The notes below the pieces were generated by a model that was given only the letters and a program-made list of their open reading frames with translations, made no database searches and was not told the origin of the DNA. 64,000 nucleotides of DNA from positions 1,771,527 to 1,835,526 of the forward strand of contig NW_006921541.1 of NCBI RefSeq assembly GCF_000340215.1, written 5' to 3'. The translations under genes and the position numbers were made by a program. Below are positions 43,624 through 54,649 of this stretch, in pieces; position 1 is the first letter of the stretch; every line of letters begins with the position of its first letter. The DNA is from Pseudocercospora fijiensis CIRAD86 (Eukaryota; Ascomycota; Dothideomycetes; Mycosphaerellales; Mycosphaerellaceae).

Positions 43624-45634
43624 CGCTGCTAGACATGGTCAGTGGGGGCGCGCATCAGGTGGTGTCACGCAAGCGCCAGGAGGACGGTGGACGAGGACGC
43701 GGTCATAGTCGTCGGGCAGGTAGGGCAGGTAGGGCAGGTAGGGCAGGTAGGGCAGGGCAGGCGCGAGGTGCGGTGTCGAAAGCTTAGTTGCTCGGGCCAA
43801 ACAACACGGCGTGATGGGCGACGCGACTGTTGTCCTCTGGACGTACGTGAAACGGCAGCAGGCGTGCCAGGCTGGCTGGCGCTGGCGCTGGCGCTGGCGA
43901 TGCGCTCGCGCTGACCTGCGCTGCGGCTGAGCTCGGAGATGACTGCCGCAAAACATACGGGGTTGAGGCAGCGAAGCAATGCTGCAGGCCGAGCCGAGAT
44001 CGTGTGCCTCACGTGGCCGTGGCAGATGCGATGCGTGTGCGTGTGCGTGTGCGGATGGGGGAGATGGATGGGTGCAGTCACTCACCATTAGCCGGCTCGC
44101 CCGATGTCGCCTTTGCGCCTCTCGCCTCTCGTCGCTCGCATGCATGTGGGAGGTGATGGAGGTTCGACTGAGGCGGAACACGAGCGCTAAAGTGCAACCT
44201 TCCATCTTGGCTGACTTAATCGGCGGTCCTCGTCGAAAAGGCGGCCATGCGCCGTGAGGAAGCCCAGCGACGCCCCTCACACATACACACACTCAGAGGC
44301 AACGGCGAGACGAGCGGAACACGTCCCACACATGCTGGCGCATTCCCGAGCAGAGGAACGAAGCGAAGATGAAGATGGGAGCTATCAATGGCGTCAAAGC
44401 ACGATCCACTACTTTGGCAAGCAAGTCACGCAACGCATTCAAGGTTGTAGCACACCTCAACCCCGATTCTCATTCGCGCGATACGTGGAACAGCACGCTT
44501 CACTTTCGCGTGTGCTCCGTCCCTTTGCTTGGTTGTGAGAAAGGCCTCCGCTACTTCTGGCAGATCCAGCCCACCTGCTCACCACTACCCGAATGCTTAA
44601 AGAGACTAACTAGCCTTCCTTGGAGAGTTTCTGTGAAGTTTCGTACACCTCAACTATCGCGGCCAATCATGCTGTCATGATGCTGATCGACGCGAGCTGC
44701 AGAGTGGTATGATGTATCGGCATGGAGCCTGTCCTTGACGTGGCCCTGCTTTGCGAAGCCTGGTCTGATAGAGTCGTGCCGTCTGACATGCCTGATTCGG
44801 GCCCATACTGAGTCGACAAAACTCTTCCCTTCAACAAGGAAGCTCAAGCCTACTTCTCTGCGCTATCTCACTTGTCGATACCTTGGAGGCTTTCCAAATT
44901 CCCCGCAGGCCTCACGCGAATAGGAGAACAACTACCTGGTGGCTTGTCACTTGTGCCTGCCCAGTCTTGGCAAGTCCTTCTTTAGATGGCCCATAAAGCT
45001 TCGTGCTGATGTAGCTGTCCAGAAGACCTCCGCTTCTCAGCTTCCTGCAAACTCGACAGAAATCACATTCCCACTCGTTCTGTTCTCCACCATTGCCGTC
45101 CAAGAAAAGGCGGTCTCGGTGACCGTGGCTGGTACGGCAAGTTGCGGCAGTGTTTGAGCTGCTACTTCGGGATCGACAGTGCCCTTGACTTGGTCCACCG
45201 GTTGTTTTATTAGGAGAGGCGCTTGGCGGCATGCAGAGTCATTGCCGGCACCCAGGCTCCCAGCGTTCTGTTGTGAAGCGTGCGAGCGACGATTCTCCAG
45301 TGCATGTGCCTTCCCAGGCTTCCCCGAACTGCTGTTTTTGCCCAGATTGACCACGACTATTGACTTTCGGGAGAGCAGGGTCTACGCCGACCCAAGACGC
45401 CATCTCAGTAGTAGATCCATTACGTCGTCCTTCACGCCATCAAACATTGCAAGACTATTAAATCCTTTCATTACTGCGAAAGTTAGCAGTGTTCTAGCAG
45501 ACCCGCAGAAAATTGCTATCGACGGATCGAGCTATTAGAATTCCCACCGAGAGACTTCACCCAGATTGAGAATCAGGAACACTGTCATCATAGCAGGCTT
45601 CATCGCGTACATCCTCTCGGAAAATTCTCCAAGG
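43624..45634. promoter_or_regulatory. Long divergent region SWI1-like / COA6
   Basis: About 2 kb lie between divergent starts. They contain a 9-base tandem repeat (43714-43755), a (ctggcg)4 run near 43876-43899 and a (gtgtgc) run near 44035-44052. Minus frames at 45354-45037 and 45232-44912 and a plus frame at 44254-44538 have no recognisable domains, so I do not call genes. Confidence 0.4.
43714..43755. repeat. 9-base tandem repeat, about 4.7 copies
   Basis: The unit gggcaggta is repeated head to tail four times exactly, followed by gggcag. It lies about 90 bases upstream of the Swi1-like start, in the probable 5' leader or core promoter. Confidence 0.9.
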
Positions 45635-46090
45635 ATGGGGTGGTTCTCTTCATCGAATGCGGGGCAGAACACTCCTCCAGCTCCTGAGGCGTCCAAAGAT
45701 GGGGGATACATTGCGCCAGATCGAACAGCAAGAGCAGCATGCTGGGAGGGCAGAGATTCATTCTTCCGATGCCTAGACCGACACGACATTATCGACAGTG
45801 CGAAGCCAGAGGGCGACAAGAAAGCTAGAGAGCTTTGTTCAAAAGAGTTGGCAGAATTCGAGAAAACTTGCGCAAGCAGTTGGGTGAGTGAGATGCATCC
45901 ATAGTTGAGCAGAACACAGAGAACTGTTTGGCAGATCTACGGGGAGTCGAGGACGTGAACAGAGACTGACAAGAGATGTGCATAGGTCACGTATTTCAAG
46001 AAGCGAAGGGTCATGGAGTATCAGCGAGACCAGACTTTGAAGAAGCTGAATGCTGAAGGCGCGCAGCCAATGCAGATTACTGGAAGATGA
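45635..46090 (+). CDS. COA6: Cytochrome c oxidase assembly factor 6 (Coa6)
   Basis: Exons 45635-45883 and 45986-46090 (102-base intron, donor GTGAGT, acceptor CATAG, phase 0) give 117 residues. The twin-Cys helical-hairpin fold is plain: Cys36-X9-Cys46 (ACWEGRDSFFRC) and Cys68-X10-Cys79. The CX9C plus CX10C pair is the Coa6 hallmark. The N-terminal MGWFSSS and the Tyr-Phe-Lys-Lys-Arg-Arg block opening the second exon are also typical. Coa6 works in the mitochondrial intermembrane space with Sco proteins to deliver copper to subunit 2 of cytochrome oxidase; its import depends on the Mia40 disulfide relay. The first ATG in frame is used. Confidence 0.93.
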
Positions 46091-46774
46091 GGGGACCAAT
46101 ACAACCATACCAACACTCCACTCACAAGCTACGATATCGCTATCGCTACGCACCAAGCCTCCTCTGCTCGGCCATCGCCGATCTAGTGCTATTAAAGCCT
46201 CCTCATCAAAGTCGTGATGTCGAGAGAACGATCAAAGCAGAGATGCATGGTTGCCAGACATGGTGTGCGGAGCAGGCTACTGGTCTAGAATTTTGCCCAG
46301 CACATCGGATCAGTGCCGCCCAGTAGAATTATTCTGGGCGTGGTGCTACAGAAGGAAGTTGATCTCGGAGCTTTCCGTTCTTCGAGGCGCTTTGAGAGAA
46401 GCTATATGAGCTGCAGCCAGCCACATGAGTCGGCTGGCATTTCGCGGGCCATCAGTTTATATGTAGATAATGTATAGAAATGTACAAAGAGTAGCTCAGC
46501 ACAAGGACAAGCACATGCATATGATAACAGTATCTGTTCTGCAGCGCTGTACGGATCGTCCTCAGGCACCATTTTTAGGCGCTAGCCGCACAGCCGAAAC
46601 CTTAAATCACGACCTCAACTTCAACTTACATCTGTAAATTGGTCCACCATCACCACTTCGGCCAGACCGCTCTGAACAGACATCGTCCAGTCTGATATCC
46701 TCTTCCGCTGCTCCATGTTGTCACGAAAGCGCAGACCGCTGACTGGAAACACAAGTGGCGGCTGAGCCGTGGAA
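46091..46774. promoter_or_regulatory. TFIIIC-fusion gene upstream region
   Basis: 684 bases between tandem plus-strand genes. An AT-rich patch at 46440-46520 probably includes the COA6 terminator side. No gene seen. Confidence 0.4.
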
Positions 46775-49700
46775 ATGGCTGCGATGGACAACAGCACGAC
46801 GGAGCAGCGACCATTAGACGGCAATGATGGAGGATCAACACAGAGTACCCCATCACAAAGCAATGTCAGCGAGCCTGTGAAATCTCTGGGTCCTGTATGC
46901 GCGTTGTGCGCCAGGCTCAAAATTGCCTGCGATCGCGGCAGGCCTTGCAGTAACTGCGTCAAAAAGCAGTTTGAGTGCTTCTATTGGAATGAGGTAACCA
47001 AGCGGCCGGTTTTCAGTTCAAATGAGGCTTCTGGATCCAATCAATACGATGATAACGGCCCCCATCAGACTCTAGCGCGCACAGTTGGACATGGCCAGTA
47101 TCCAGGACCGAGTCTAAACAGCCCTTCAGGATCGCAGCAACTTCCGGCGATTTTTGCGCCGTATGGCTCTTTCCAAGCAACGCAAGCACCACAGACAGCA
47201 ACGGCGTTGCCTTCGACAAATCCACTTACCGAAGCTCAGCGAGCTGCCCGCGACTTTCACATGAGCCATGGTGATCCAGGTGCAAACACCACCAGTCTGT
47301 CCACCCTTGCAGGGTATTATGCAGATCAAAATGACGGTGGTCCTGGTCGCGATGGCGCACGACTCGCTTGGCGGCATGCCATCACATATAGCGGGGTTCA
47401 TTCATACGACGATGATTTTGAACCAGACGATATAGAGGGGACAGACAAACTTCTCAGCGAAGCTGGACAAACGAAGACCAGAGGAAGCGGTTCTCGTGGT
47501 GGCCGAGGTCGACGCGGTTGGCGGCAGCTCCTCAAGGGAACCGAGCATGAAGATGTCGGCAAGACCCCATCCTCTCGCGGCGTGCCAAACATTCGTCGTG
47601 GTCGAGGTGTTCGTGGCGGTCGACGCAGTAAACCCATAGATCCAGGTCACAATTTCAAGATGTTCATGCAGGAGGCGACCAAGGCATTTTTCGACCTTGA
47701 CTACGAAGCCGCTGCTGATTTCTGTCGACAAGCCATTGCGGTCAATCCTGAGATCTTTGGTGCTCACTCTCTTCTGTCCACTGTTTTGAATGCTCAAGGA
47801 CGTCGACAGGATTCTATACAGGCTCTTGAGTATGGCGCGGTGACTGTGCGAAGTGCCGAAATCTGGGAAATGCTGGCCGCTAGGATTGTTGATGTTCCAC
47901 CCGAGCAGCGTACGTATGGTCTTATTCACAAGGCTATCGAATGCTATTCCGAAGCAATCAAGATGACAAGGCCGGAGACCGCTCAATTCGAGCTTCGAGC
48001 TAAAAAGTACGAGCTTTACAAGGAGCTGAACGAGTCTAAGGGCTGTCGCATGGACCTGAGAAATATCCTCAGGATTTGGCCGCACAAGACCTACTATATG
48101 AGGGAGTATGCACAGCAATGTGCAGCTTGGCATGACAGGAGCGAGCTCAAGGTTGCCTTCGACAAATATGAAGCCGCTTTCGAACAATACAAAAATGAGG
48201 AGACCTTTGGCGACGCAGATGACCCAACTGATCCCTGGGAGCATCTGAACACATATCTGGAGTTGGCGGACATGGTTGCGAACCCTTGGACCAGCATTTA
48301 CAAGGCGAAGCAAATATCCAGATGGCTACTTGGTCGTCAAAATGAGTCTTTCTGGGATAGGTTTAGCGGAGACGATCGTGAATTTGATATCACCAACGAA
48401 CGACGAGCTTACGTTCCGGAATGGCAGATGGGCAAGGCCAGTGGCGACAGTACGGAATATGGTGAGGGTCTGCCGATCGAGATCCGAGTTCGGCTGGGCA
48501 TGTTTCGCCTCAAGATGGGTCTCGCACATCATGAGGAAGCACTGAGGCATTTTAGGCCACTACTTGAATTGGAAGAAAACATTGGCGATTTCTGGGAGGT
48601 ATTCGTCCAGGTTGCGCAGGCTCTTCGAGGTGCCGGCTTCTTGAAAGAGGCTGCTGAATTCTACGATCCACTTCGAAATTGGCCAGACGCCGTGAGCAAG
48701 ATCTACGGGCTAGATGAAAAGACATGGATGGCATTGGCAACATGCTATCATGCACTACGGAGAAATGATGATGCCATTATTTGCTACGAAGTGGTCCAAG
48801 GTCGTCAGGAAGACAACTATGATCGAGCCAGTGCAGCGCTGGCAAAGCTGTACGAGGATAAAGGTGAGCTCGACAAGGCTCGCTACATCTGCGACGAATT
48901 CATCAATAGAGGTCGGCACGACCTTCTCATAGATTCAGGCGTGCAGATGGTGCCAGAGCATGTCAGAAATATGCCCGCGAGGATACCTCTCCCTCCGCAT
49001 ATACCGTCAGGGAAGGTCACCCCTGGCATCAAGCCTCGCATTGAAAGAGCTCCGCCAAGACCACTAATGCCTGTTGGTGCCGACCCTGGCCAAACTCCAC
49101 TACTCTTGCCGGCTCCCTCAAATGGCACTCCGCGCAAGTCAGGTCCCCAAAAGGCTAAGACGGAAGCGAAGAAACAACTAGGGCCAACATCAAAGGAGGT
49201 CGAACTGCTTGCGGAACCAAAATCAAAAGTGCGAGCGGGCCGAGAGAGGAAGAAGAGGAAGAGAGATGAAATGAATATCTTGGAGGCAATTTGTGGACCA
49301 GTGGCAGACTCCGAGCTGGTTGAAGAGATCGACCAGGTCAAGCGACCAAGATTGACGAAGAGGCCAAAGGCTCCTTCGAAAGCTGAAGCCAAAGCGAAGG
49401 CCAGACAAGAGCAAATCAACGACAGCCAGGCACGAGTGCAGGCTTTCTATGCTACAGTCAAACTTCTATGGCCCCGTGCAAAGGACGGAAAGGATGAAAG
49501 CGTCGTCGAACAGTGGATTGACGCAGCCCTGGGCATGCTCGGCGACTTTGCCGCGCAGAAAGTCTTCTTTCCATATCGGGATAAAGGCGTGAACGTCAGG
49601 GTCTCGGACAAGACAGAAACCAGGCTGGTAGCTGACACGAAGAGTAGTGGTTCAGCCAGGGAATATCTCGGCATACCGTTTCCTGAATGGCACCGCGTCT

Positions 49701-50695
49701 TCGTCGATCTCGCGCTCTTCTACGCTCGGAATGCGGAGCAAGACAAATGCTATCGGATTCTGCAGGATGTCTTATTCGCGGCAAATGTGTTTTGTCTGAA
49801 CAGGAAGCTGAAGTGGACACAGAATGCTGCAGCCATCTATTGTGGCCAGGTGTTCAACGACAGCCAATACCTCATCGAGCTCACTCGAGACATCATCAAA
49901 GACGGCCAATGCCGCAGTGGCGAATCATACCAGCTATTCGCGGCCCTCAACCGCTTTTCGTTTGGCAGCAACTGGTTCAGCGCTGGTCCTACGCAGAAAT
50001 TCATGCTGCGACAAGTCAAAGCCCTCGACTTCTTGGCTATGAGCCCGGAAATGCGGAAAGGCTTTGACTGGTCAGCACAGGCACCCACGCTAGAGAAGAG
50101 GAGTGGAGAGCCCACTGACGATAATTCGGAGCTAAATGCTGGAGTCTTGTTGACGTATGGCCACATGGTCGCTGTGGCCAACCACTCCTTCAGCGCTTTG
50201 CCATACTACTATCGAGCTCTCGCGATACAACCAGAGAACATCTGCGTCAATCTCAGCATTGCGGCAATGTGGATCCAGAACTCGATGAAGCGACAAGTTT
50301 CAAATCGGCAATTTGGCATTACTCAAGGGTTGTCGTTCCTGTACCGATACTATGACCTGCGTGTCGCGAGTGGTAAAGTCTGCCATCTACAGGAGGCAGA
50401 GTACAATACAGCTCGTATGTGGCATTACCTTGGCTTGACTCACCTCGCCATGCCTGCTTACGAGAATGTGCTGGGCCTAAGTGAGCAGGTGCAGGAAGAG
50501 GCGAGACGAGATAGGGCAACTGGTGATGGAGAAGCCGACGGCCGTCTCGTGCTTGGGGATGACGGCTCCGTAGCTGAAGGCCGTGATATTGAAGACTTTG
50601 CTCAAGAGGCTGCATATGCCCTTCAAGGCTTGTATGCCCTGGTCGGCAACGACGAAGCCGCACGAGCCGTCACTGAGGACTGGTTGGTCATTTGA
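46775..50695 (+). CDS. TFIIIC TPR subunit (Sfc4/Tfc4) with N-terminal Zn2Cys6 cluster
   Basis: An intronless frame of 1306 residues starts at the first ATG (46775); a GTG two codons upstream is ignored. Residues 42-68 are a textbook fungal zinc cluster: Cys42-X2-Cys45-X6-Cys52-X5-Cys58-X2-Cys61-X6-Cys68 (CALCARLKIACDRGRPCSNC). An Arg/Gly-rich linker (about 235-285) follows. From about 291 to 680 come tetratricopeptide repeats (FMQEATKAFFDLDYEAAADF opens them). Then come a Lys-rich disordered stretch (about 770-890) and a second TPR-like part to the end. The TPR half is the TFIIIC subunit that lies at the A box and recruits TFIIIB to tRNA and 5S genes. A zinc cluster on this subunit is unexpected. 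The frame is open throughout, so the fusion is seen directly, although whether it is made as one protein is not shown. Confidence 0.88.
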   Translation: MAAMDNSTTEQRPLDGNDGGSTQSTPSQSNVSEPVKSLGPVCALCARLKIACDRGRPCSNCVKKQFECFYWNEVTKRPVFSSNEASGSNQYDDNGPHQTLARTVGHGQYPGPSLNSPSGSQQLPAIFAPYGSFQATQAPQTATALPSTNPLTEAQRAARDFHMSHGDPGANTTSLSTLAGYYADQNDGGPGRDGARLAWRHAITYSGVHSYDDDFEPDDIEGTDKLLSEAGQTKTRGSGSRGGRGRRGWRQLLKGTEHEDVGKTPSSRGVPNIRRGRGVRGGRRSKPIDPGHNFKMFMQEATKAFFDLDYEAAADFCRQAIAVNPEIFGAHSLLSTVLNAQGRRQDSIQALEYGAVTVRSAEIWEMLAARIVDVPPEQRTYGLIHKAIECYSEAIKMTRPETAQFELRAKKYELYKELNESKGCRMDLRNILRIWPHKTYYMREYAQQCAAWHDRSELKVAFDKYEAAFEQYKNEETFGDADDPTDPWEHLNTYLELADMVANPWTSIYKAKQISRWLLGRQNESFWDRFSGDDREFDITNERRAYVPEWQMGKASGDSTEYGEGLPIEIRVRLGMFRLKMGLAHHEEALRHFRPLLELEENIGDFWEVFVQVAQALRGAGFLKEAAEFYDPLRNWPDAVSKIYGLDEKTWMALATCYHALRRNDDAIICYEVVQGRQEDNYDRASAALAKLYEDKGELDKARYICDEFINRGRHDLLIDSGVQMVPEHVRNMPARIPLPPHIPSGKVTPGIKPRIERAPPRPLMPVGADPGQTPLLLPAPSNGTPRKSGPQKAKTEAKKQLGPTSKEVELLAEPKSKVRAGRERKKRKRDEMNILEAICGPVADSELVEEIDQVKRPRLTKRPKAPSKAEAKAKARQEQINDSQARVQAFYATVKLLWPRAKDGKDESVVEQWIDAALGMLGDFAAQKVFFPYRDKGVNVRVSDKTETRLVADTKSSGSAREYLGIPFPEWHRVFVDLALFYARNAEQDKCYRILQDVLFAANVFCLNRKLKWTQNAAAIYCGQVFNDSQYLIELTRDIIKDGQCRSGESYQLFAALNRFSFGSNWFSAGPTQKFMLRQVKALDFLAMSPEMRKGFDWSAQAPTLEKRSGEPTDDNSELNAGVLLTYGHMVAVANHSFSALPYYYRALAIQPENICVNLSIAAMWIQNSMKRQVSNRQFGITQGLSFLYRYYDLRVASGKVCHLQEAEYNTARMWHYLGLTHLAMPAYENVLGLSEQVQEEARRDRATGDGEADGRLVLGDDGSVAEGRDIEDFAQEAAYALQGLYALVGNDEAARAVTEDWLVI

Positions 50696-50775
50696 TTTAG
50701 GCGGACGACATTGTGATTTTGAAGATACCCGCATGGTCAATACGCATAACATTACAAAGCAAAAGCTCATCTCCT

Positions 50776-51337
50776 CTACCCTTCCACTTTCTGATCAACC
50801 ACACTCTTACACCGCATACTCCACTCTCCCTCCTGCACACTCAAACTCTCATTAATACACCGACTCCCGCCTGCAATCGCCCCCAATTTCGGCAAAAGTT
50901 CCTTCCCATCACCTTGACACCTCAAGCCCACAAAAATTTCACACGTCGCATTCGCTCGCAAATATTGCGATTTGGGCGTCGTGAAGGTGCCTTGTTCAGT
51001 GGGCTCTATATATCCCAACGCGTCTAGGAATACGATTTCGATTTCTGAGGTTGACGGGATTTGGTTGAGGACGATACAGGAGTTTTCTTCTGGGGAGTTG
51101 AGAGGCGTTTCTTCCGTTAGGTTGGTCCAGATTGAGTACTGGAGATGAGGAGGGTTAGGGGATGTGGATTGCACGAGGGATAGATGTGCGTGGAAGGTCT
51201 GAGTGAAGAGAGAGAGAGAGACGTACGTATGCTGCTTCCTGAATTCGGGCGCCGCAGTCGGGATCTGAATAGGCTGTGTAACGCCAGGCCGAGACTGTCG
51301 CGATGAGGGCGAAGAGCTCGGCGCGGATGTAAGGCAT
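50776..51337 (-). CDS. Small secreted six-Cys protein (effector candidate)
   Basis: Exons 51337-51227 and 51138-50776 give 157 residues. The 88-base intron has donor GTACGT, a CT-rich tract, a CCTAACC branch and acceptor CCAG; phase 0. Residues 5-17 form a weak signal peptide core. Six Cys lie at 28, 58, 103, 111, 131 and 147, enough for three disulfides, and two N-glycosylation sequons occur near 43 and 100. I know no family. Small size, secretion and even Cys number make it an effector-like candidate by general criteria. It ends 81 bases behind the TFIIIC-fusion gene, convergent with it. Confidence 0.65.
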
Positions 51338-52163
51338 TTTTACCGTACAAGTGAAGTGACTGGTATACGGCAGGGATATGAGATTGAGGTCTTCTTCATG
51401 ACATGATCGATAGAGTTTGCAGGGAAAGAGGCTGATTCCGTGCGCAACTTCTTCTCCTATCATCAGGACGCCATGCAACACAAGGTCGAGCCTCAAGCGT
51501 GGCCGGTAGTGGAAAAGGAGGCATTTGTGCGTCGGTATGCGATGCGATACAATAATACGTACTTCCTTCCATCGGCCTTGATCGAGTCCTGACCACAGCA
51601 GACGATAGGCCAACGATTCAACCCGATACAAAAGACCCGGCTACGACAATGGTCTGCGAGAAATGTCACGTATGGACCAAATACCCAAACATTGGCGAGT
51701 GGATGGATTCTGCGCCGAAAGAGATCAACTGACAGCAGCTCATCGAAGGCATACTTTTACACATATACATTACGGATACGCTACTGGTCTCATTTGAACG
51801 CCGGGAATTGTCAGCGGCACTGTGTGAAGTACATTCCACCGCGTCTACCCACAATAACATTCACAAAGATCGACAACATTGACACTGCAACCAGACACGC
51901 AGAATGTTGAGCAGATTGGCTAGAGGCGAGGGAACGAGGTTCCGTCTCTACGGGGTATGCCACATTCCACAATCTTCGCAGCCATGGCCCCGGTTGCAGC
52001 ATATCAATCACCACTTGAAAGCCTTATATCGGGCATAGACTGCTCCTGGGTTGTCAATCCTACATTGCAGTCCGTTCCTTTGATCGAAGCCTGTCGTTAC
52101 AATTGTGTTGTCCAACCTGCCTTCCGAATCGCCCGTTTCATCCACAAATCGAGTCGCGCAAAC
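51338..52163. other. Divergent promoter region, two secreted-protein genes
   Basis: 826 bases between the six-Cys gene and the ferritin-like gene. Short frames here (for example plus 51692-51910) lack domains. No other feature seen. Confidence 0.4.
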
Positions 52164-53197
52164 ATGAGAGCTACTCTCGCTATCCTCGGCCTGATCGGTG
52201 CCACGAGCGCTACTCCTTTGAGAAAGCGTCAATCTCTCAAGGACTTCAACGATTGTGAGTACATCTGATGAGGATATGGGAAGTCTTCACTTGACTGACT
52301 AGTGATTTAGTCGATGTTCTGAACTACGCTCTCACCTTGGAGCACCTCGAAGACAAATTCTACCGCGAAGGATTGGCGAACTTCACCGAAGCTCAGTTCG
52401 CTGCAGCCGGCTACGACCGCACTTTCTACTCCAACCTCGTCGAAGTCAGCGCAGACGAAACTGCTCACGTCAAACTCCTCAGTGACGCCATCACCGCAGC
52501 TGGAGGCACGCCCGTGAAGGAGTGCACCTACGCTTTTGGAGTTACCTCCCCTGCCGGGTTCGTCGGGCTCGCCAGCGTCCTCGAAGGAGTCGGCGCCTCA
52601 GCCTACACTGGTGCGGCCTCTCAAATCGCCAACAAAGATTACCTCACCGTCGCCGCCAGCATTCTATCCATCGAGGCCCGTCACAGCTCCTACATCCGCT
52701 CTTCGCTCGCACAAGTACCATTCCCACAGTCACTCGAGAACCCACTGACTCCAAACGAAGTCTTCACCCTTGCATCTCCTTTCATCGTCTCTTGCCCATC
52801 GACCAACGGAGCTCTGCCAATCAGGGCTTACCCTGCCCTGGCTCTCACTACGACTGGCACGATCAGTACCGGACAAACAGTCTCCATCTCGAGCAGCCCG
52901 AACGTTTTGGCTCCAGCTAATGATAAGGCACACATCTATGCTGCTTTCATCACCGCTGGTGGACCTGTGTTCGCTAACATGACGGCTGCGGGAAATGGGT
53001 ATGAGTTTGGAGTCACGATCCCAGAAGGTGTTTATGGTCAAAGCTATCTTATTTTCAACAACTGCAACGATACCGTTACCGATACGACGATCATTGCTGG
53101 TCCAGCTTTGCTTGAGGTATGTAAATCCTTCTTTCTGACAACGTCTACACAATGGCTGACTTGGGAAATTTAGATCGCTTCACCTTCTTCGACTTGA
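52164..53197 (+). CDS. Secreted ferritin-like protein (Rds1 type)
   Basis: Exons 52164-52254, 52311-53116 and 53174-53197 give 306 residues. Introns are 56 bases (donor GTGAGT) and 57 bases (donor GTATGT). Residues 1-16 are a signal peptide, followed by a Lys-Arg processing site (PLRKRQ). A ferritin-like four-helix domain spans about 31-165: LNYALTLEHLEDKFYREGL gives the first Glu/His pair, ADETAHVKLL the second, and SIEARHSSYIRSSL a third metal-ligand-like helix. A Ser/Thr-rich beta region follows. The last exon adds only seven residues. The family is induced by nutrient stress in S. pombe (Rds1) and common in secreted fungal proteomes; metal binding is inferred. Confidence 0.88.
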
Positions 53198-53570
53198 TTC
53201 TTTTTTTTTTCCACAAGTTAGTCGTGTATTGAATTAAGGCGTTTAGTTGTACTTCATGTTTTTGATACCCTGGGGAATTGGAACAGCTCTTGCAGAGATC
53301 TGAAATGTGACATCAAGTTATCTTCCCGCCGCACACGCGTCGGTTTCCCAAGGCGGAACACCCGTCAGGCTAAACGACACGAAATGTGTCCCATGATGAT
53401 GGAGTTTGTGGCACTCTTTGAGGATGCACGAAGATATGCTGCTGCTAGACATCTGGTGAAACTACGGCTCTTGAGTAGCTTAGGCAATGAAGTTGGGGAG
53501 AATATCATAGGGCGTTGGACTGAATTCTCTGGTCTGCTACTGCCCCTGATAAAGGACAAGCTTTAGGCAC
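53198..53570. terminator. Shared 3' region of convergent genes
   Basis: 373 bases starting with a T-rich run (53200-53210). It holds the ends of the Rds1-like and SnoaL-like transcripts. No gene seen. Confidence 0.4.
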
Positions 53571-54123
53571 TCAGAGGTCAGCCTTCAAGCCTACTTCCAC
53601 CCTCTGATACTCTGATTCCGGCTTGCCTTCATCCCAGTATCGATGATCGTACTCGTCAATGCGAGTAATCTTGCCCTCGTCATCAATCTTCAGGAAGAAG
53701 CCCACATGATTCGCAAAGGCTCTCCCACTGCCTTTCATGACCATCTTTCCATCTGGACGGACTATATCATTCTTGCATGTCCCAACCCAGAGTTGCTGAA
53801 CAGCTGCGCCTGTGGCTGTCACTTCAAGACTCTATCCTACCATCAGCAACGACACCGACCAGTGCTGCAACAAGTAGACTGACCTTGATCTCCGCCTGGA
53901 ATGGCCGGTTGCAATGCAGAAAGCTTTTGTGCAGCCCCAGAATCGCCTTGTGTCCCACCCTCACCACATGAAACCCATGGTCATACCATTCAACCTTTGG
54001 ATCGAGGCATGAAAGTAGGATCTCGGGCGTGTTCTTGTCATCGAATGGCATGAAGCTCTGGGTCCAGCGACTCACAACTTCTGTGACTTGAGCTATTCTC
54101 TCGTCACTGATCGTGATCGGCAT
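53571..54123 (-). CDS. SnoaL/NTF2-like fold protein
   Basis: Exons 54123-53884 and 53831-53571 give 166 residues (52-base intron, donor GTCAGT, acceptor GATAG, phase 0). The cone-like alpha+beta barrel pattern is visible: an N-terminal helix (VVSRWTQSFMPF), then ILLSCLDPKVEWYDHGFHVV, the second helix, and two strands ending Phe-Phe-Leu-Lys-Ile-Asp-Asp-Glu-Gly-Lys-Ile-Thr-Arg-Ile-Asp-Glu-Tyr-Asp. SnoaL-like proteins include polyketide cyclases and steroid-isomerase relatives, but many are of unknown function. The open frame reaches 54228 with no ATG, so 54123 is the start. Confidence 0.8.
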
Positions 54124-54633
54124 GGTGACTGTGATGGAGGCTTCTCGAGAAGGGATGAGATTGATTGAGGGCACGGCGAAGGCTCGCAAGGAGTGATGAG
54201 TGCAAGAATTCGTTTGTGGCCTACACACTTAGTAATCCGCTGGATCAACAGCTCTTGTACTTGCAGAAGAGCCGAGCGATGAATGATCAATAAATGCTGA
54301 CAGCCTCGGCAGCAATACAATACTAGAGCTGAACTATGCTTGGTTGTTGCCAGACTGGGCGAACTCCAGCTCGCAGTAGGGCACAGCTGAAGCAGGAACC
54401 CACTTTCACGTTTTGTGGCGTTTCTTGAATCCAACGCTTCAACGCTAGCTGTTACGTGAGAAATGCGCCCAAACAGCAGAGACGAGAAAGGCTGATCGAG
54501 CGCCGCATGGAAGATAATTCCTACCTCCATTTAGGCGCTTCGTGTATTCCAATGTGTATGTGCCGATCCGATTTCCGATGCACGTGAGCTCCATATTAGG
54601 TTTAGCGTCGAGGTCTCCGTCTTGGCGAAGCGC
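54124..54633. promoter_or_regulatory. SnoaL-like gene upstream region, left flank of large element
   Basis: Normal-composition DNA with no supported gene. It ends abruptly where the TA-rich degraded element begins. The 7-base ggcgaag at 54624-54630 recurs at 63977-63983 beyond the other end. Confidence 0.4.
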
Positions 54634-54649
54634 CTAAAGCTAAACCGCT
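54634..54649 (+). repeat. Left terminal inverted repeat (16 bases)
   Basis: ctaaagctaaaccgct, an exact inverse of 63954-63969. The next 30 bases inward also align loosely (14 of 20 in one stretch) between the two ends, as expected from decay. Confidence 0.7.

Noticed and set aside
47402..48313. 303-codon minus frame
   Set aside because: It lies wholly antisense to the TPR part of the TFIIIC gene and has no domain; its length follows from codon bias of the real gene.
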